Of a stretch of DNA of 36,337 nt, positions 1 to 6,437 are shown piece after piece. The notes under the pieces are model-generated. The model had not been told where the DNA came from and did no database searches. It was given only the letters and a program-made list of their open reading frames with translations. The number at the start of each line of letters is the position of its first letter. Position 1 is the stretch's first letter. The position numbers were made by a program, and so were the translations under genes. The DNA is from G020354945 sp964570585 (GTDB taxonomy: Bacteria; Omnitrophota; Gorgyraeia; JABMRG01; JAFGKX01): positions 1 through 36,337 of the forward strand of contig CAZMYR010000013.1 in NCBI GenBank assembly GCA_964570585.1, in the 5' to 3' direction.

Positions 1-401
1 TGAAGATTGTTTAGTGTTTGTGATATACTATCGGGGTTGGATAGGGATGTGATTTCAGAAAGTCGTTGGATAGATAGGCGGTGCAGGATTTTAGGATCAT
101 CACAATCCTTGAATTGTTCTATGAAGGCCGGTGGCAAGACATCCATGGCCTTGATCAGCTTAGATATGCGTTTGCGGTCAATATTTAGCTCCATAGCGGC
201 AGAGCGATAGGTTTGTCCGGGATGAATAGCCATATGGGCCTTGATATTGAGAGCTTGCTGGATGAGGTTTACCGGCGGTTTACGGCTTCTTCGGGGTTCA
301 TCAGGAAAAGGCAGGCCGAGTGAGACCTCAAGCCGGACTTTCTTGCGGTTATAAGATGTTATAAGTAGTTGAACCGTTTCAGGTTGTGAAACTCGACTCA
401 C
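1..401 (-). CDS. Recombinase-associated HTH protein (partial, runs off window edge)
   Basis: This is an uninterrupted minus-strand frame of 133 codons from a GTG at 401-399 to the window edge. It remains open upstream to a TAA at 440-438, so the true start may lie a few codons earlier. The translation has a basic N-terminal part with KKVRLEVSLGLPFP, a proline/arginine-rich linker, then a predicted helix-turn-helix (around TYRSAAMELNIDRKRISKLI) followed by LPPAFIEQF. From memory this layout, a short beta-like block ending GLP(F/L)P plus an HTH resembling the ParB/KorB middle region, matches small proteins encoded next to serine-family site-specific recombinases. No catalytic domain is visible, so it would be an accessory DNA-binding protein or the C-terminal part of a longer one. 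The opposite-strand reading frame over the same bases looks like a shadow. Family assignment is inference. Confidence 0.5.
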   Translation of the reverse strand, partial: MSRVSQPETVQLLITSYNRKKVRLEVSLGLPFPDEPRRSRKPPVNLIQQALNIKAHMAIHPGQTYRSAAMELNIDRKRISKLIKAMDVLPPAFIEQFKDCDDPKILHRLSIQRLSEITSLSNPDSISQTLNNL

Positions 402-570
402 GTCTCGTTTCAGACCCCAGTTCTTCTTTCTGGGAATTTAATAGGAATTTAAAAGGATAAGCGTAAGAAATATAAAGAGCTATATCAGTAAATCGGGCTC
501 AGGTTTAGGTGCCTTCCGGGAGGAGCTCTTGAATTAAACTTGTTTCGTTCGGACTTGGCCCCATAAGCAA

Positions 571-658
571 AAAAAGGAGGGAAAATGTAAAGAAAGAAAA
601 TGAATAAAAAGAAGAGTTTGTTTTTTAAAGATAACTTTTAAATTGAGAGGTGAATGAA
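571..658 (+). promoter_or_regulatory. Leader of RRM gene with a start-stop codon pair and mini-ORF
   Basis: A strong Shine-Dalgarno (AAAGGAGGG, 574-582) precedes an ATG at 585-587 that is followed immediately by TAA at 588-590. A second ATG at 600 opens a 13-codon frame (MNKKKSLFFKDNF) ending at 641, just before the RRM gene's own Shine-Dalgarno. Such minimal and short ORFs could park ribosomes in the leader. Whether they are translated is unknown. The rest of 402-570 shows no gene; a possible hairpin or promoter there could not be resolved. Confidence 0.3.
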
Positions 659-949
659 GTGATTGAAGAAAAAAGTAAAGTTTATGCAGGTAATTTGGAG
701 TATAGTACAACCGAAGAGGATCTAAAAAAGTTCTTCGAGGATAGTGGAATCCCTACCAAAGCAGTAGAGATAATTAAAGACAAATATACGGGAAGATCTA
801 AAGGATTCGGTTTTGTTGAGGTAGAATCCGAAGAAGCAATCCAGAAAGCGATTGAATCTTTGGACGGACAGGATTTGAAAGGAAGAAAGCTGAAAATAAA
901 TAAGGCAAGAAAACCGAGAGAGAGATTTGGAGGAGAGAGCAGTTATTAA
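659..949 (+). CDS. RNA-binding protein, single RRM domain
   Basis: This small protein of 96 residues is almost entirely one RNA recognition motif. RNP2 is visible as VYAGNL (about residues 8-13) and RNP1 as KGFGFVEV (about 48-55), with the aromatic residues that stack on RNA bases. A basic, glycine-ending tail (KARKPRERFGGESSY) follows. Bacterial single-RRM proteins of this type bind single-stranded RNA, and in some groups, such as the cyanobacterial Rbp proteins, they are cold-induced. The frame is open from a GTG at 650. I prefer the GTG at 659 because AGAGGTG (646-652) then acts as a Shine-Dalgarno six bases upstream, while the 650 start would have none. It is followed five bases later by the TerB-like gene, so the two are probably co-transcribed. 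Function beyond RNA binding is not known. Confidence 0.9.
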   Translation: MIEEKSKVYAGNLEYSTTEEDLKKFFEDSGIPTKAVEIIKDKYTGRSKGFGFVEVESEEAIQKAIESLDGQDLKGRKLKINKARKPRERFGGESSY

Positions 950-954
950 TAGAT

Positions 955-1443
955 ATGCCCGGATTCTTAGACCAATTTAGAAAAAATGTAATCACATCGG
1001 TTTGGAAGGATATACCTGATCAGCCCGCAGTAAAAGATATAGATGATAAAATTGCTTTAGGGGTATTGTTATGGGTTGTTGCTGAAGCGGATGAGAAATT
1101 TCTTCCGGAAGAAGAAACAAAAATCAGGGAAATTTTGCGTTCATATAGTAAAATTTCAAATGAAGATATCTCGGTTGTTTTAGCTTCAATTCAAGAAGCG
1201 GCTAAAGAAAGAATAGATCTGTATCGTTTTACTCATGAGGTAAGTGAAAATTTACCTTATGATATTAAAATTAAAATTTTGGAAAATCTTTTTCGTGTTG
1301 CTTGTGCCGACAAGGATCTGGACGACAGCGAACTCGAGGTTGTTAGAAAGATATCAGGTTTGTTTAATGTGGCACATAAGGACTTTATCGATACAAAGAT
1401 AAGGATTAAGAAAGAATTCGGCTTAGATACTGCCGGGCTTTAA
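955..1443 (+). CDS. TerB-like (tellurite resistance TerB family) helical protein
   Basis: The 162-residue, all-helical acidic protein carries the TerB-type signature. LLWVVAEADEKFLPEEE (about residues 32-48) and FRVACADKDLDDSELEVV (about 113-130) form a pair of D/E-rich helix-loop segments at symmetric positions, as in TerB/DjlA-like domains thought to bind metal or partner proteins. There is no signal peptide or membrane helix, so it should be cytoplasmic. It begins five bases after the RRM gene, with the purine-rich end of that gene (GGAGGAGAGAGC) as the only candidate Shine-Dalgarno, which suggests coupling. Despite the family name there is no evidence of a role in tellurite resistance, and no other ter genes are nearby. 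Confidence 0.75.
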   Translation: MPGFLDQFRKNVITSVWKDIPDQPAVKDIDDKIALGVLLWVVAEADEKFLPEEETKIREILRSYSKISNEDISVVLASIQEAAKERIDLYRFTHEVSENLPYDIKIKILENLFRVACADKDLDDSELEVVRKISGLFNVAHKDFIDTKIRIKKEFGLDTAGL

Positions 1444-1491
1444 ACATATATGTCTATAAGATGCCCAAAATGCAAGAGAGTTTGTTAGAAC

Positions 1492-1568
1492 GCGCCCGTA
1501 GCTCAACTGGATAGAGTAGTGGACTTCGAATCCAACGGTTGCAGGTTCGACTCCTGCCGGGCGCGCCA
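1492..1568 (+). tRNA. tRNA-Arg (anticodon TCG)
   Basis: A full cloverleaf is visible. The acceptor stem GCGCCCG pairs with CGGGCGC, the D arm is GCTC/GAGT, the anticodon loop CTTCGAA reads TCG, the T arm is CAGG-TTCGACT-CCTG, and the discriminator G plus CCA is genomically encoded (1566-1568). The first anticodon-stem pair appears to be a mismatch (G/A). The gene stands alone between the TerB-like gene and fxsA. Confidence 0.95.
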
Positions 1569-1678
1569 ATCTTTTGGTTGAGTTTTTATTTTGGCAAAAA
1601 ATTTCTGAAATGTCTCGCATTGCAAAAACTTTATTTTCCAAACCGATACATCCCCAGGATAAATAAGAAAGATATGCT

Positions 1679-2074
1679 ATGTTAGGATACTTGATTTTAC
1701 TATTTACCTTAGTCCCGATTGTAGAGTTAGCCCTTTTGATAAAGGTTGGTCAATATATCGGAGTGGGCTATACACTTGGAATTGTTGTTTTTACGGGAGT
1801 AGTCGGCGCATATTTGGCAAAGATGCAGGGGCTGTTTACTTTACGCAGGATACAGGATGATATAAACCAGGGCAGGATGCCGAAAGATACATTGTTTGAC
1901 GGAGTTTTAATTTTATGCAGCGGAATATTGCTTTTAACCCCTGGTTTTATAACTGATTTAATAGGCTTTATGGGCTTGATTCCATTTACGCGAAATCTGT
2001 TTAAGCAATGGCTTAAGCGCAAGATCAAGGATATGATTAGCCATGGGAAGGTTGTTACAATCATCAGGAGATAG
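1679..2074 (+). CDS. fxsA: FxsA family membrane protein
   Basis: This 131-residue inner-membrane protein matches the FxsA family. It has an N-terminal hydrophobic segment with a Pro-Ile-Val-Glu motif (LVPIVELALLI), a second segment (about residues 29-48, GYTLGIVVFTGVVGAYLA), a polar linker with QGRMPKDTLFDGVLIL, and the diagnostic LLLTPGFITDLIGFMGLIP before a basic cytosolic tail. Length is typical. E. coli FxsA is known as a suppressor of phage T7 exclusion by F plasmids, but the native role of the family is unclear. It stands between tRNA-Arg and a large palindromic repeat. No clear Shine-Dalgarno is seen before the ATG. Confidence 0.9.
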   Translation: MLGYLILLFTLVPIVELALLIKVGQYIGVGYTLGIVVFTGVVGAYLAKMQGLFTLRRIQDDINQGRMPKDTLFDGVLILCSGILLLTPGFITDLIGFMGLIPFTRNLFKQWLKRKIKDMISHGKVVTIIRR

Positions 2075-2097
2075 AGATTTTTAAACCGGTAACAGGA

Positions 2098-2175
2098 AGG
2101 GACGTTTCTGAAACCAAAGAGAGAAATGTCCCCATATAAGGGGACACTCCTCCCTTTGGTTTCAGAAACGTCCCT
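2098..2175. repeat. Inverted repeat, GTCCCC hairpin family, copy 1
   Basis: This near-perfect palindrome has outer arms AGGGACGTTTCTGAAACC and GGTTTCAGAAACGTCCCT and inner arms ending TGTCCCC and GGGGACAC around a five-base loop (about ATATA). It ends eight bases before the start codon of the next gene. It belongs to a family with further copies at 9896, 16686, 22758, 22794 and 23966. Confidence 0.95.
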
Positions 2176-2183
2176 AACCGTTG

Positions 2184-3200
2184 ATGAGAAAGAAAATAGG
2201 AATACCTAGGGCATTACTCTATTATAAATATTACCCCCTCTGGAAGTCATTCTTTGAGGGGTTGGGGTATGAAGTAGTTACCTCTGGCCAGACCAATCAA
2301 AAGATTCTCCAGAGCGGAATCAGGCGTGCTATAGATGAATCCTGCTTGCCGGTTAAGGTCTTCTTGGGTCATATCTTAGATCTAATAGAGAGAGGAGTGA
2401 ATTATCTATTTATCCCCAGAATAGAGAGTGTAGAGAGGAGGCATTTTGTTTGCAGCAAGTTTTTAGGACTTCCCGATATAGTGAGAAATTGTATAAAAGA
2501 GCTCCCTTTAACCCTGGAGGTAAATATTGATTTCAACAGGAGATTTTTATATCAATCGATGTTTAGCCTGGGATGGAAACTTAGTAAAAATCCAATCAAG
2601 ATCCACGCCTCCTATTGGTGGGCAAACAAAAAACAACGAGTCTTTGAAAAGATGGTTAAGCTAACCAGGACACCCCAGGAGATAATCGGACTTATAGAGA
2701 CAGGCAAGATCAAAAGACTCAAAAGCAATAAAGATTTAAACCCCGTTAGAAATAAAGCTAATGCAGCTGAATGCAAAATTTCTAACGGGGTAAATATTGC
2801 CTTAATAGGCCATCCCTATAATGTCTATGATGAGTTTATTAATCTTGGGATAATAAAGAAATTACAACATTTAGGTGTAAATGTCCTTACTCAGGAGATG
2901 GTGCCTCGCCAAGAGAGCCATGAGGCAGCCTCTGGAGCATCGGGGGATCTTTACTGGACATATGGAAAGGAGATACTTGGAGCAACCCTTTATTTCACAA
3001 AGAAGGGAATAGATGGTATCATTTTCATCATTTCATTTCCCTGTGGCCCGGATTCGCTTACTGTAGACTACGCCATCAGGCAGGTCAAAGATCGGGTTCC
3101 AATCCTCTCTTTAGTAATCGATGAACATCAAGCTTCAGGCATGATTATAACAAGATTAGAATCTTTCATAGATTTGGTAAAGATGAGGAAGAGAAAATGA
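2184..3200 (+). CDS. DUF2229-type CoA-dehydratase-activase-related protein, part 1
   Basis: The product resembles the uncharacterised domain (DUF2229) found fused to, or encoded beside, activases of 2-hydroxyacyl-CoA dehydratases. It opens with IGIPRALLYYKYYPLWKSFF, has DESCLPVKVFLGH (about residues 51-63) and an IPRIESVERR block, and ends with SFPCGPDSL and IDEHQASGMIITRLESF, motifs typical of the family. Cysteines at DESC and FPCGPD are candidate cluster or substrate ligands. An NPVRN...ISNGV palindrome is inserted in frame at 2739-2792, in the linker just before a predicted beta strand (IALIGHPYN). A TTG lies at 2181, but the ATG at 2184 gives the expected N-terminus. There is no Shine-Dalgarno because a palindromic repeat ends eight bases upstream. 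Its stop overlaps the next start as ATGA. Confidence 0.8.
   Translation: MRKKIGIPRALLYYKYYPLWKSFFEGLGYEVVTSGQTNQKILQSGIRRAIDESCLPVKVFLGHILDLIERGVNYLFIPRIESVERRHFVCSKFLGLPDIVRNCIKELPLTLEVNIDFNRRFLYQSMFSLGWKLSKNPIKIHASYWWANKKQRVFEKMVKLTRTPQEIIGLIETGKIKRLKSNKDLNPVRNKANAAECKISNGVNIALIGHPYNVYDEFINLGIIKKLQHLGVNVLTQEMVPRQESHEAASGASGDLYWTYGKEILGATLYFTKKGIDGIIFIISFPCGPDSLTVDYAIRQVKDRVPILSLVIDEHQASGMIITRLESFIDLVKMRKRK
2739..2792. repeat. NPVRN/ISNGV palindromic element, in-frame copy 1
   Basis: Fifty-four bases with arms AACCCCGTTAGAAAT and ATTTCTAACGGGGTA around a 24-base centre. It is read as NPVRN-KANAAECK-ISNGV inside the host protein. The length is a multiple of three and the frame is kept open. 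It is flanked on both sides by TAAA-like bases. Confidence 0.95.
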
Positions 3201-3256
3201 ACCCAGTTAGAAATTTTGCTCTAGCAAGTAGTGAAGATGATATTTCTAACGGGGCG
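3197..3256. repeat. NPVRN/ISNGV palindromic element at a gene start, copy 2
   Basis: The arms ATGAACCCAGTTAGAAAT and ATTTCTAACGGGGCGAAG flank 27 bases and are read as NPVRN-FALASSEDD-ISNGA. The left boundary ATGA contributes both the stop codon of the upstream gene and the start codon of the downstream gene. Confidence 0.92.
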
Positions 3257-4348
3257 AAGGTTACATTCCCTCATATGGGAGACTACCATCTTTGTTTTAA
3301 AGCGGCCCTTGAGATTTTAGGTTGCGAGGCAGTTGTTCCCCCGCCGATAACTAAAAGGACTATAGAATTAGGTTGTAAGTATTCTCCGGAGTTTGTATGT
3401 TTTCCGTTCAAGATTACCTTAGGGACACTTATCGAAGGCTTAGAGCAAGGCGCAGATATTCTCATTCAGTCAGGTAGGGATGGGTCTTGTCGATACGGTT
3501 ATTATAAGCAGGTGCAAGAGAAAATATTAAGGGATTTAGGTTACAAGTTCAGGTTTGTGAGATTGGATAGCATTAAAAGTATTAAGTCGATAAATAAGAG
3601 CGCATCATATTTGCAGATTTTAAAAGGATTAAGGCTCGCCTGGTTAAAAATGAAGGTTATAGAAAAGTTTGAAAGCTTAGTCCGAAAAATAAGCGCCACG
3701 GAAATAAATATCGGTGAAAGTAGAAGGCAATATCGAGAATTCTTAAATGCCTGCAACCAGGCTAATACAAAATTTCAAATAGACAGGGCGGAGAAAGAAT
3801 TTTTAGAAAGATTCAATCAGATCAGGACTATTTCTAATTTTAAGCCGCTTAAAATTGGCATCGTCGGTGAGTTATACATAGTTATGGAACCATATAGCAA
3901 CCTGGATATAGAGAGAGAATTAAACCAGATGGGGGTTGAGGTAACCAGGCCTCTCTGTTTAAGCCAGATTCTAAAAGAAACGCTTCCCTACTCATCGAGA
4001 AAGACTGCCTTTAGAAGGATAGCCAGGCCTTATTTACGATATGAGCCTGGTGCCCATGCCAGTATTTCCGTAGCAGAAACCATTATCTTTGCAAGAGAGG
4101 GCTTAGATGGGGTAATTCATATTAAACCCCATGCCTGTATGCCTGAAGTTACGGCAATGGGCGCTTTATATAAAGTCAGCAGGGATTACGATATTCCGGT
4201 ATTATTTTTTTCTTTTGATGAACATGCATCCTCGGTTGGAATAAAAACGCGGCTTGAGGCCTTTGTGGAATTACTTAAAAGAAGGAGGGATAAAAATGTA
4301 TCTCGGCATAGATGTAGGATCGGTGAGCACAAATTTTGCGGTTATTGA
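3197..4348 (+). CDS. DUF2229-type CoA-dehydratase-activase-related protein, part 2
   Basis: This 383-residue companion of the preceding protein continues the same domain architecture. It has KVTFPHMGDYHLCFKAALEI near the N-terminus, SPEFVCFPFKITLGTLIEGLEQGAD, QSGRDGSCRYGYY, and a C-terminal half with IGIVGELYIVMEPYSNLDIE and HIKPHACMPEVTAMGAL, which are cysteine/glycine-rich motifs shared with 2-hydroxyacyl-CoA dehydratase-like proteins. In other bacteria both halves and the activase are often one long polypeptide (from memory). The first 20 codons (MNPVRN...ISNGA) are a palindromic element whose left end supplies the ATG; the ancestral start was probably near the KVTFPHMG segment. The C-terminus overruns 53 bases into the activase gene in another frame, giving an odd tail (VSRHRCRIGEHKFCGY). 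Confidence 0.78.
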   Translation: MNPVRNFALASSEDDISNGAKVTFPHMGDYHLCFKAALEILGCEAVVPPPITKRTIELGCKYSPEFVCFPFKITLGTLIEGLEQGADILIQSGRDGSCRYGYYKQVQEKILRDLGYKFRFVRLDSIKSIKSINKSASYLQILKGLRLAWLKMKVIEKFESLVRKISATEINIGESRRQYREFLNACNQANTKFQIDRAEKEFLERFNQIRTISNFKPLKIGIVGELYIVMEPYSNLDIERELNQMGVEVTRPLCLSQILKETLPYSSRKTAFRRIARPYLRYEPGAHASISVAETIIFAREGLDGVIHIKPHACMPEVTAMGALYKVSRDYDIPVLFFSFDEHASSVGIKTRLEAFVELLKRRRDKNVSRHRCRIGEHKFCGY

Positions 4349-5270
4349 CAAGGATAGAAAGGTAATCGATTCTCTTTATATTTACACCGCAGGAGACCCT
4401 GTCCTGGCAGTAAAGAGAGGGCTAAGAACAATCCAGCAGAGATTAGAAAATTCAGCCGAGATAGAGGGGGTAGGGACAACCGGAAGCGCGCGATATCTGA
4501 TTGGCATTCTGGTCAATGCTGATATAGTGAAAAATGAAATCATCGCTCATGCTATAGGCACCTTGAACTTCATACCGGACGTTAAGACCGTCATTGAGAT
4601 AGGTGGACAGGATTCAAAGATTATAATCATAAGAGATGGGATCCCTATAGATTTTAGCATGAACACAGTTTGTGCTGCCGGCACCGGCTCATTCTTGGAC
4701 CATCAAGCAAAGCGTTTAGGGATTCCAATTGAGGAATTCGGCAAATATGCCTTAAGGGCAAGGACAAAAGTTAATATTGCCGGAAGATGCACGGTGTTTG
4801 CGGAGAGTGACATGGTCCACAAACAACAGCTCGGCTTTAGTAAAGAGGATATTATTAATGGTTTGTGCGAGGCAATTGTGAGAAATTACCTGAATAATGT
4901 AGGCAAAGGAAAGGAGATTTTGCCTCCGGTAACATTTCAGGGCGGAGTAGCGGCAAATAAGGGTGTGGCCAAGGCTCTTCAGAAGGAGTTAGGTCTGGAG
5001 ATAATTGTGCCTGAATATTATAATGTAATGGGCGCAATAGGTGCGGCGATTTTGGCTATGGAAGAGACTGAACAGACCAAGGTAAAAACTAATTTTGATT
5101 TCAATGTAGCTGATATTGGCTTCAGGACCAGGTCATTTGAATGCGATGGATGTCCGAATCATTGTGAAATAATAGAGGTATTAAGGGCAGGTGAAGTTGT
5201 TGATAGGTTTGGTTCACGATGCGGAAAGTGGGAGAAGCAAGATACAAGAGAAAAGCTCATCAAGGTTTGA
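4296..5270 (+). CDS. 2-hydroxyacyl-CoA dehydratase activase (BadF/BadG/HgdC-type ATPase)
   Basis: This ASKHA-fold ATPase couples ATP hydrolysis to low-potential electron injection into (R)-2-hydroxyacyl-CoA dehydratases or benzoyl-CoA-reductase-like enzymes. Visible motifs are the phosphate loop YLGIDVGSVSTNFAVID at the N-terminus, GIGTTGS-like EGVGTTGSARYL, VIEIGGQDSKII, and the two cysteines that hold the homodimer-bridging [4Fe-4S] cluster, in NTVCAAGTGSFLDHQ and AGRCTVFAES. An extra C-terminal cysteine set (CDGCPNHC and SRCGKW) suggests a second cluster or metal site. The ATG at 4296 is chosen because AAGGAGGG sits directly upstream and family members start there; the frame is open further upstream. 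No dehydratase subunit genes are in the window, so the partner is likely the two DUF2229 proteins or an enzyme elsewhere. Confidence 0.92.
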   Translation: MYLGIDVGSVSTNFAVIDKDRKVIDSLYIYTAGDPVLAVKRGLRTIQQRLENSAEIEGVGTTGSARYLIGILVNADIVKNEIIAHAIGTLNFIPDVKTVIEIGGQDSKIIIIRDGIPIDFSMNTVCAAGTGSFLDHQAKRLGIPIEEFGKYALRARTKVNIAGRCTVFAESDMVHKQQLGFSKEDIINGLCEAIVRNYLNNVGKGKEILPPVTFQGGVAANKGVAKALQKELGLEIIVPEYYNVMGAIGAAILAMEETEQTKVKTNFDFNVADIGFRTRSFECDGCPNHCEIIEVLRAGEVVDRFGSRCGKWEKQDTREKLIKV

Positions 5271-5384
5271 TTTCCCTCTCAGGCAAAAAGAGATGATAGC
5301 CAGCTTGAAATCACCTACCGTGATTTAAGAGAGAAAATAGTATCGTTAGCAGCAAGAAATGCATTAGTTAAACTGAAATTGTAA
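5271..5384 (+). other. Frame-continuous coding-like tail after the activase stop
   Basis: Immediately after the activase TGA the same frame continues without a stop for 37 codons, ending at TAA 5382-5384. The reading contains RDDSQLEITYRDLREKIVSL and AARNALVKLKL, which looks protein-like (amphipathic helix). It may be a lost C-terminal extension, a remnant of a deleted gene, or chance. Confidence 0.3.
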
Positions 5385-5388
5385 ATTA

Positions 5389-5417
5389 TTGACATCAATA
5401 ATACTTTATGTTAGTAT
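5389..5417 (+). promoter_or_regulatory. Sigma-70-type promoter of the tRNA-Lys/Leu/Gly cluster
   Basis: A consensus -35 TTGACA (5389-5394), a 17-base spacer and a -10 TAGTAT (5412-5417) place the transcription start about seven to fourteen bases before tRNA-Lys. This is the best promoter match in the window and fits a stable-RNA gene. Confidence 0.75.
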
Positions 5418-5430
5418 TATCCATTACGAC

Positions 5431-5506
5431 GCCCGCATAGCTCAATCGGTAGAGCAGCGCCCTCTTAAGGCGAAGGTTCCAGGTTCGATTCCTGGTGCGG
5501 GTACCA
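5431..5506 (+). tRNA. tRNA-Lys (anticodon CTT)
   Basis: The cloverleaf has acceptor GCCCGCA with TGCGGGT, D arm GCTC/GAGC, anticodon loop CTCTTAA (CTT), T arm CCAGG-TTCGATT-CCTGG, and encoded CCA at 5504-5506. The first base pair is a G-U wobble. It is first in a three-tRNA cluster behind a strong promoter. Confidence 0.95.
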
Positions 5507-5507
5507 A

Positions 5508-5599
5508 GCCAATTTTGCTAGGCAAAATTGGCAGTCGTAAGTCATAAGTTGTAAGTTGCAAGAACGACTTAAGACTGAATTTTGCGGAGTAAAATTCTC
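5508..5599. repeat. tRNA spacer made of small hairpins (copy 1)
   Basis: The spacer between tRNA-Lys and tRNA-Leu consists of a short palindrome CCAATTTTGC-ta-GGCAAAATTGG (about 5510-5532), a run of near-repeats of the type GTAAGT/ATAAGT with an opposite-strand partner GACTTAAGAC (5536-5576), and a second palindrome GAATTTTGCGGAGTAAAATTC (about 5577-5598). The same modules recur in the next tRNA spacer. Confidence 0.7.
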
Positions 5600-5684
5600 G
5601 CGGATGTGGCGGAATTGGCAGACGCGCTAGATTTAGGATCTAGTGGAGTAATCCGTGGGGGTTCAACTCCCTCCATCCGCACCA
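5600..5684 (+). tRNA. tRNA-Leu (anticodon TAG)
   Basis: This is an 85-base class II tRNA with acceptor GCGGATG/CATCCGC, a long variable arm (TGGAGTAATCCG region), anticodon stem CTAGA/TCTAG with loop TTTAGGA (TAG), T arm GGGGG-TTCAACT-CCCTC, and encoded CCA at 5682-5684. Confidence 0.95.
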
Positions 5685-5687
5685 CAT

Positions 5688-5790
5688 GAATTCCGCTTTG
5701 CGGAATTCATAGTTATAAGTAGTAAGTAGTAAGTTATCTTACGACTTAAAACTTAAGACTTACGGCTGAATTTTGCGCAGCAAAATTCCA
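5688..5790. repeat. tRNA spacer made of small hairpins (copy 2)
   Basis: It holds the palindrome GAATTCCGCTTTGCGGAATTC (about 5689-5709), an inverted arrangement of TAAGTAGTAAGT units against TTACGACTTAAAACTTAAG (5711-5766), and the palindrome GAATTTTGCGCAGCAAAATTC (about 5768-5789). It is homologous in layout to the spacer at 5508-5599, which suggests that the tRNA-plus-spacer unit or the spacer itself was copied. Confidence 0.7.
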
Positions 5791-5866
5791 GCGAGGGTAA
5801 TTCAGTTGGTAGAATGCCTGCTTGCCATGCAGGTCGTCGCGGGTTCGAATCCCGTCCCTCGCTCCA
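5791..5866 (+). tRNA. tRNA-Gly (anticodon GCC)
   Basis: The cloverleaf has acceptor GCGAGGG/CCCTCGC, anticodon stem CCTGC/GCAGG with loop TTGCCAT (GCC), T arm CGGG-TTCGAAT-CCCG, and encoded CCA at 5864-5866. It is last of the cluster and is followed by a hairpin-rich stretch that may terminate transcription. Confidence 0.95.
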
Positions 5867-5885
5867 AAATTTTTGAAAAAAATTT

Positions 5886-5925
5886 TGTCCCGCAGGATGC
5901 GAGGAATACGAGCATCGGAGGGACA
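5886..5925. repeat. Inverted repeat TGTCCC...GGGACA upstream of the PTS IIA gene
   Basis: The outer arms TGTCCC and GGGACA enclose a second pair GGATGC / GCATC with a small loop. Its reverse-strand reading gives the peptide string SGVPPMLVFLASCGTKF, a phrase I recall seeing in Omnitrophota-like predicted proteins, consistent with a dispersed element. Confidence 0.6.
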
Positions 5926-5964
5926 CCGGACTTATAAAAACCAAAAAAGGAGAGAGCAGAAACA

Positions 5965-6429
5965 ATGGAGATAAGAGATTTTTTAAATCCAAAGGCAATA
6001 TCTGTTGATTTAGAAGCTACCACTAAGGAAGGAGTTATAAAAGAACTGCTTGGTATGCTGGCTAAAGCAGGGGCAATTAAAAACGAAACTCAACTTTTTA
6101 AGATTTTGATGGGTAGAGAAGCCCTTGGTTCGACAGGTATAGGTCAAGGCGTAGGTATTCCGCATGGGAAAACAGACAGCTTAAGGAGATTAGTGGGCGC
6201 ATTAGGTATATCTAAAACCGGGGTAGATTTTGATTCTTTAGATGGCGAGCCTACCCATATCCTTTTTTTATTAATAGCTCCGGAAGATTCAGCAGGACCA
6301 CATCTTAAAGCCCTGGCGAAGATATCTCGTTTACTGAAGGATAAATTTTTCCGAGAAAAACTCGTGAAAGCTAAAACTAAGAAAGAGATTATAGATATAA
6401 TAGCTAAAGAGGAACAAAGGAAATACTAA
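5965..6429 (+). CDS. PTS IIA domain protein, PtsN-like
   Basis: This stand-alone IIA domain (154 residues) belongs to the fructose/mannitol/nitrogen class. The phosphorylatable histidine is His67 in GVGIPHGKTD, preceded by GREALGSTGIGQ, both family hallmarks. The C-terminal helices (HLKALAKISRLLKDKFFREKL) match PtsN-type proteins. In the cytoplasm it would accept phosphate from HPr encoded 1.4 kb downstream. No IIB or IIC permease is present, so a regulatory rather than transport role is likely. AAAGGAGAG lies a suitable distance upstream of the ATG. The gene is followed by a structured element that also holds the start of yvcK. Confidence 0.92.
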   Translation: MEIRDFLNPKAISVDLEATTKEGVIKELLGMLAKAGAIKNETQLFKILMGREALGSTGIGQGVGIPHGKTDSLRRLVGALGISKTGVDFDSLDGEPTHILFLLIAPEDSAGPHLKALAKISRLLKDKFFREKLVKAKTKKEIIDIIAKEEQRKY

Positions 6430-6437
6430 CCCCAATA

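Noticed and set aside
7..210. Plus-strand frame of 67 codons
   Set aside because: It lies opposite a better minus-strand HTH-like frame and has no family resemblance.
1423..1641. Minus-strand frame with LARPAGVEPATVGFEVHYS
   Set aside because: It is the antisense translation of tRNA-Arg, a well-known false protein.
5753..6023. Two minus-strand frames with GRDSNPRRPAWQAGIL and ERGTGFEPATTCMASRH
   Set aside because: Both are antisense readings of tRNA-Gly and the repeat following it.
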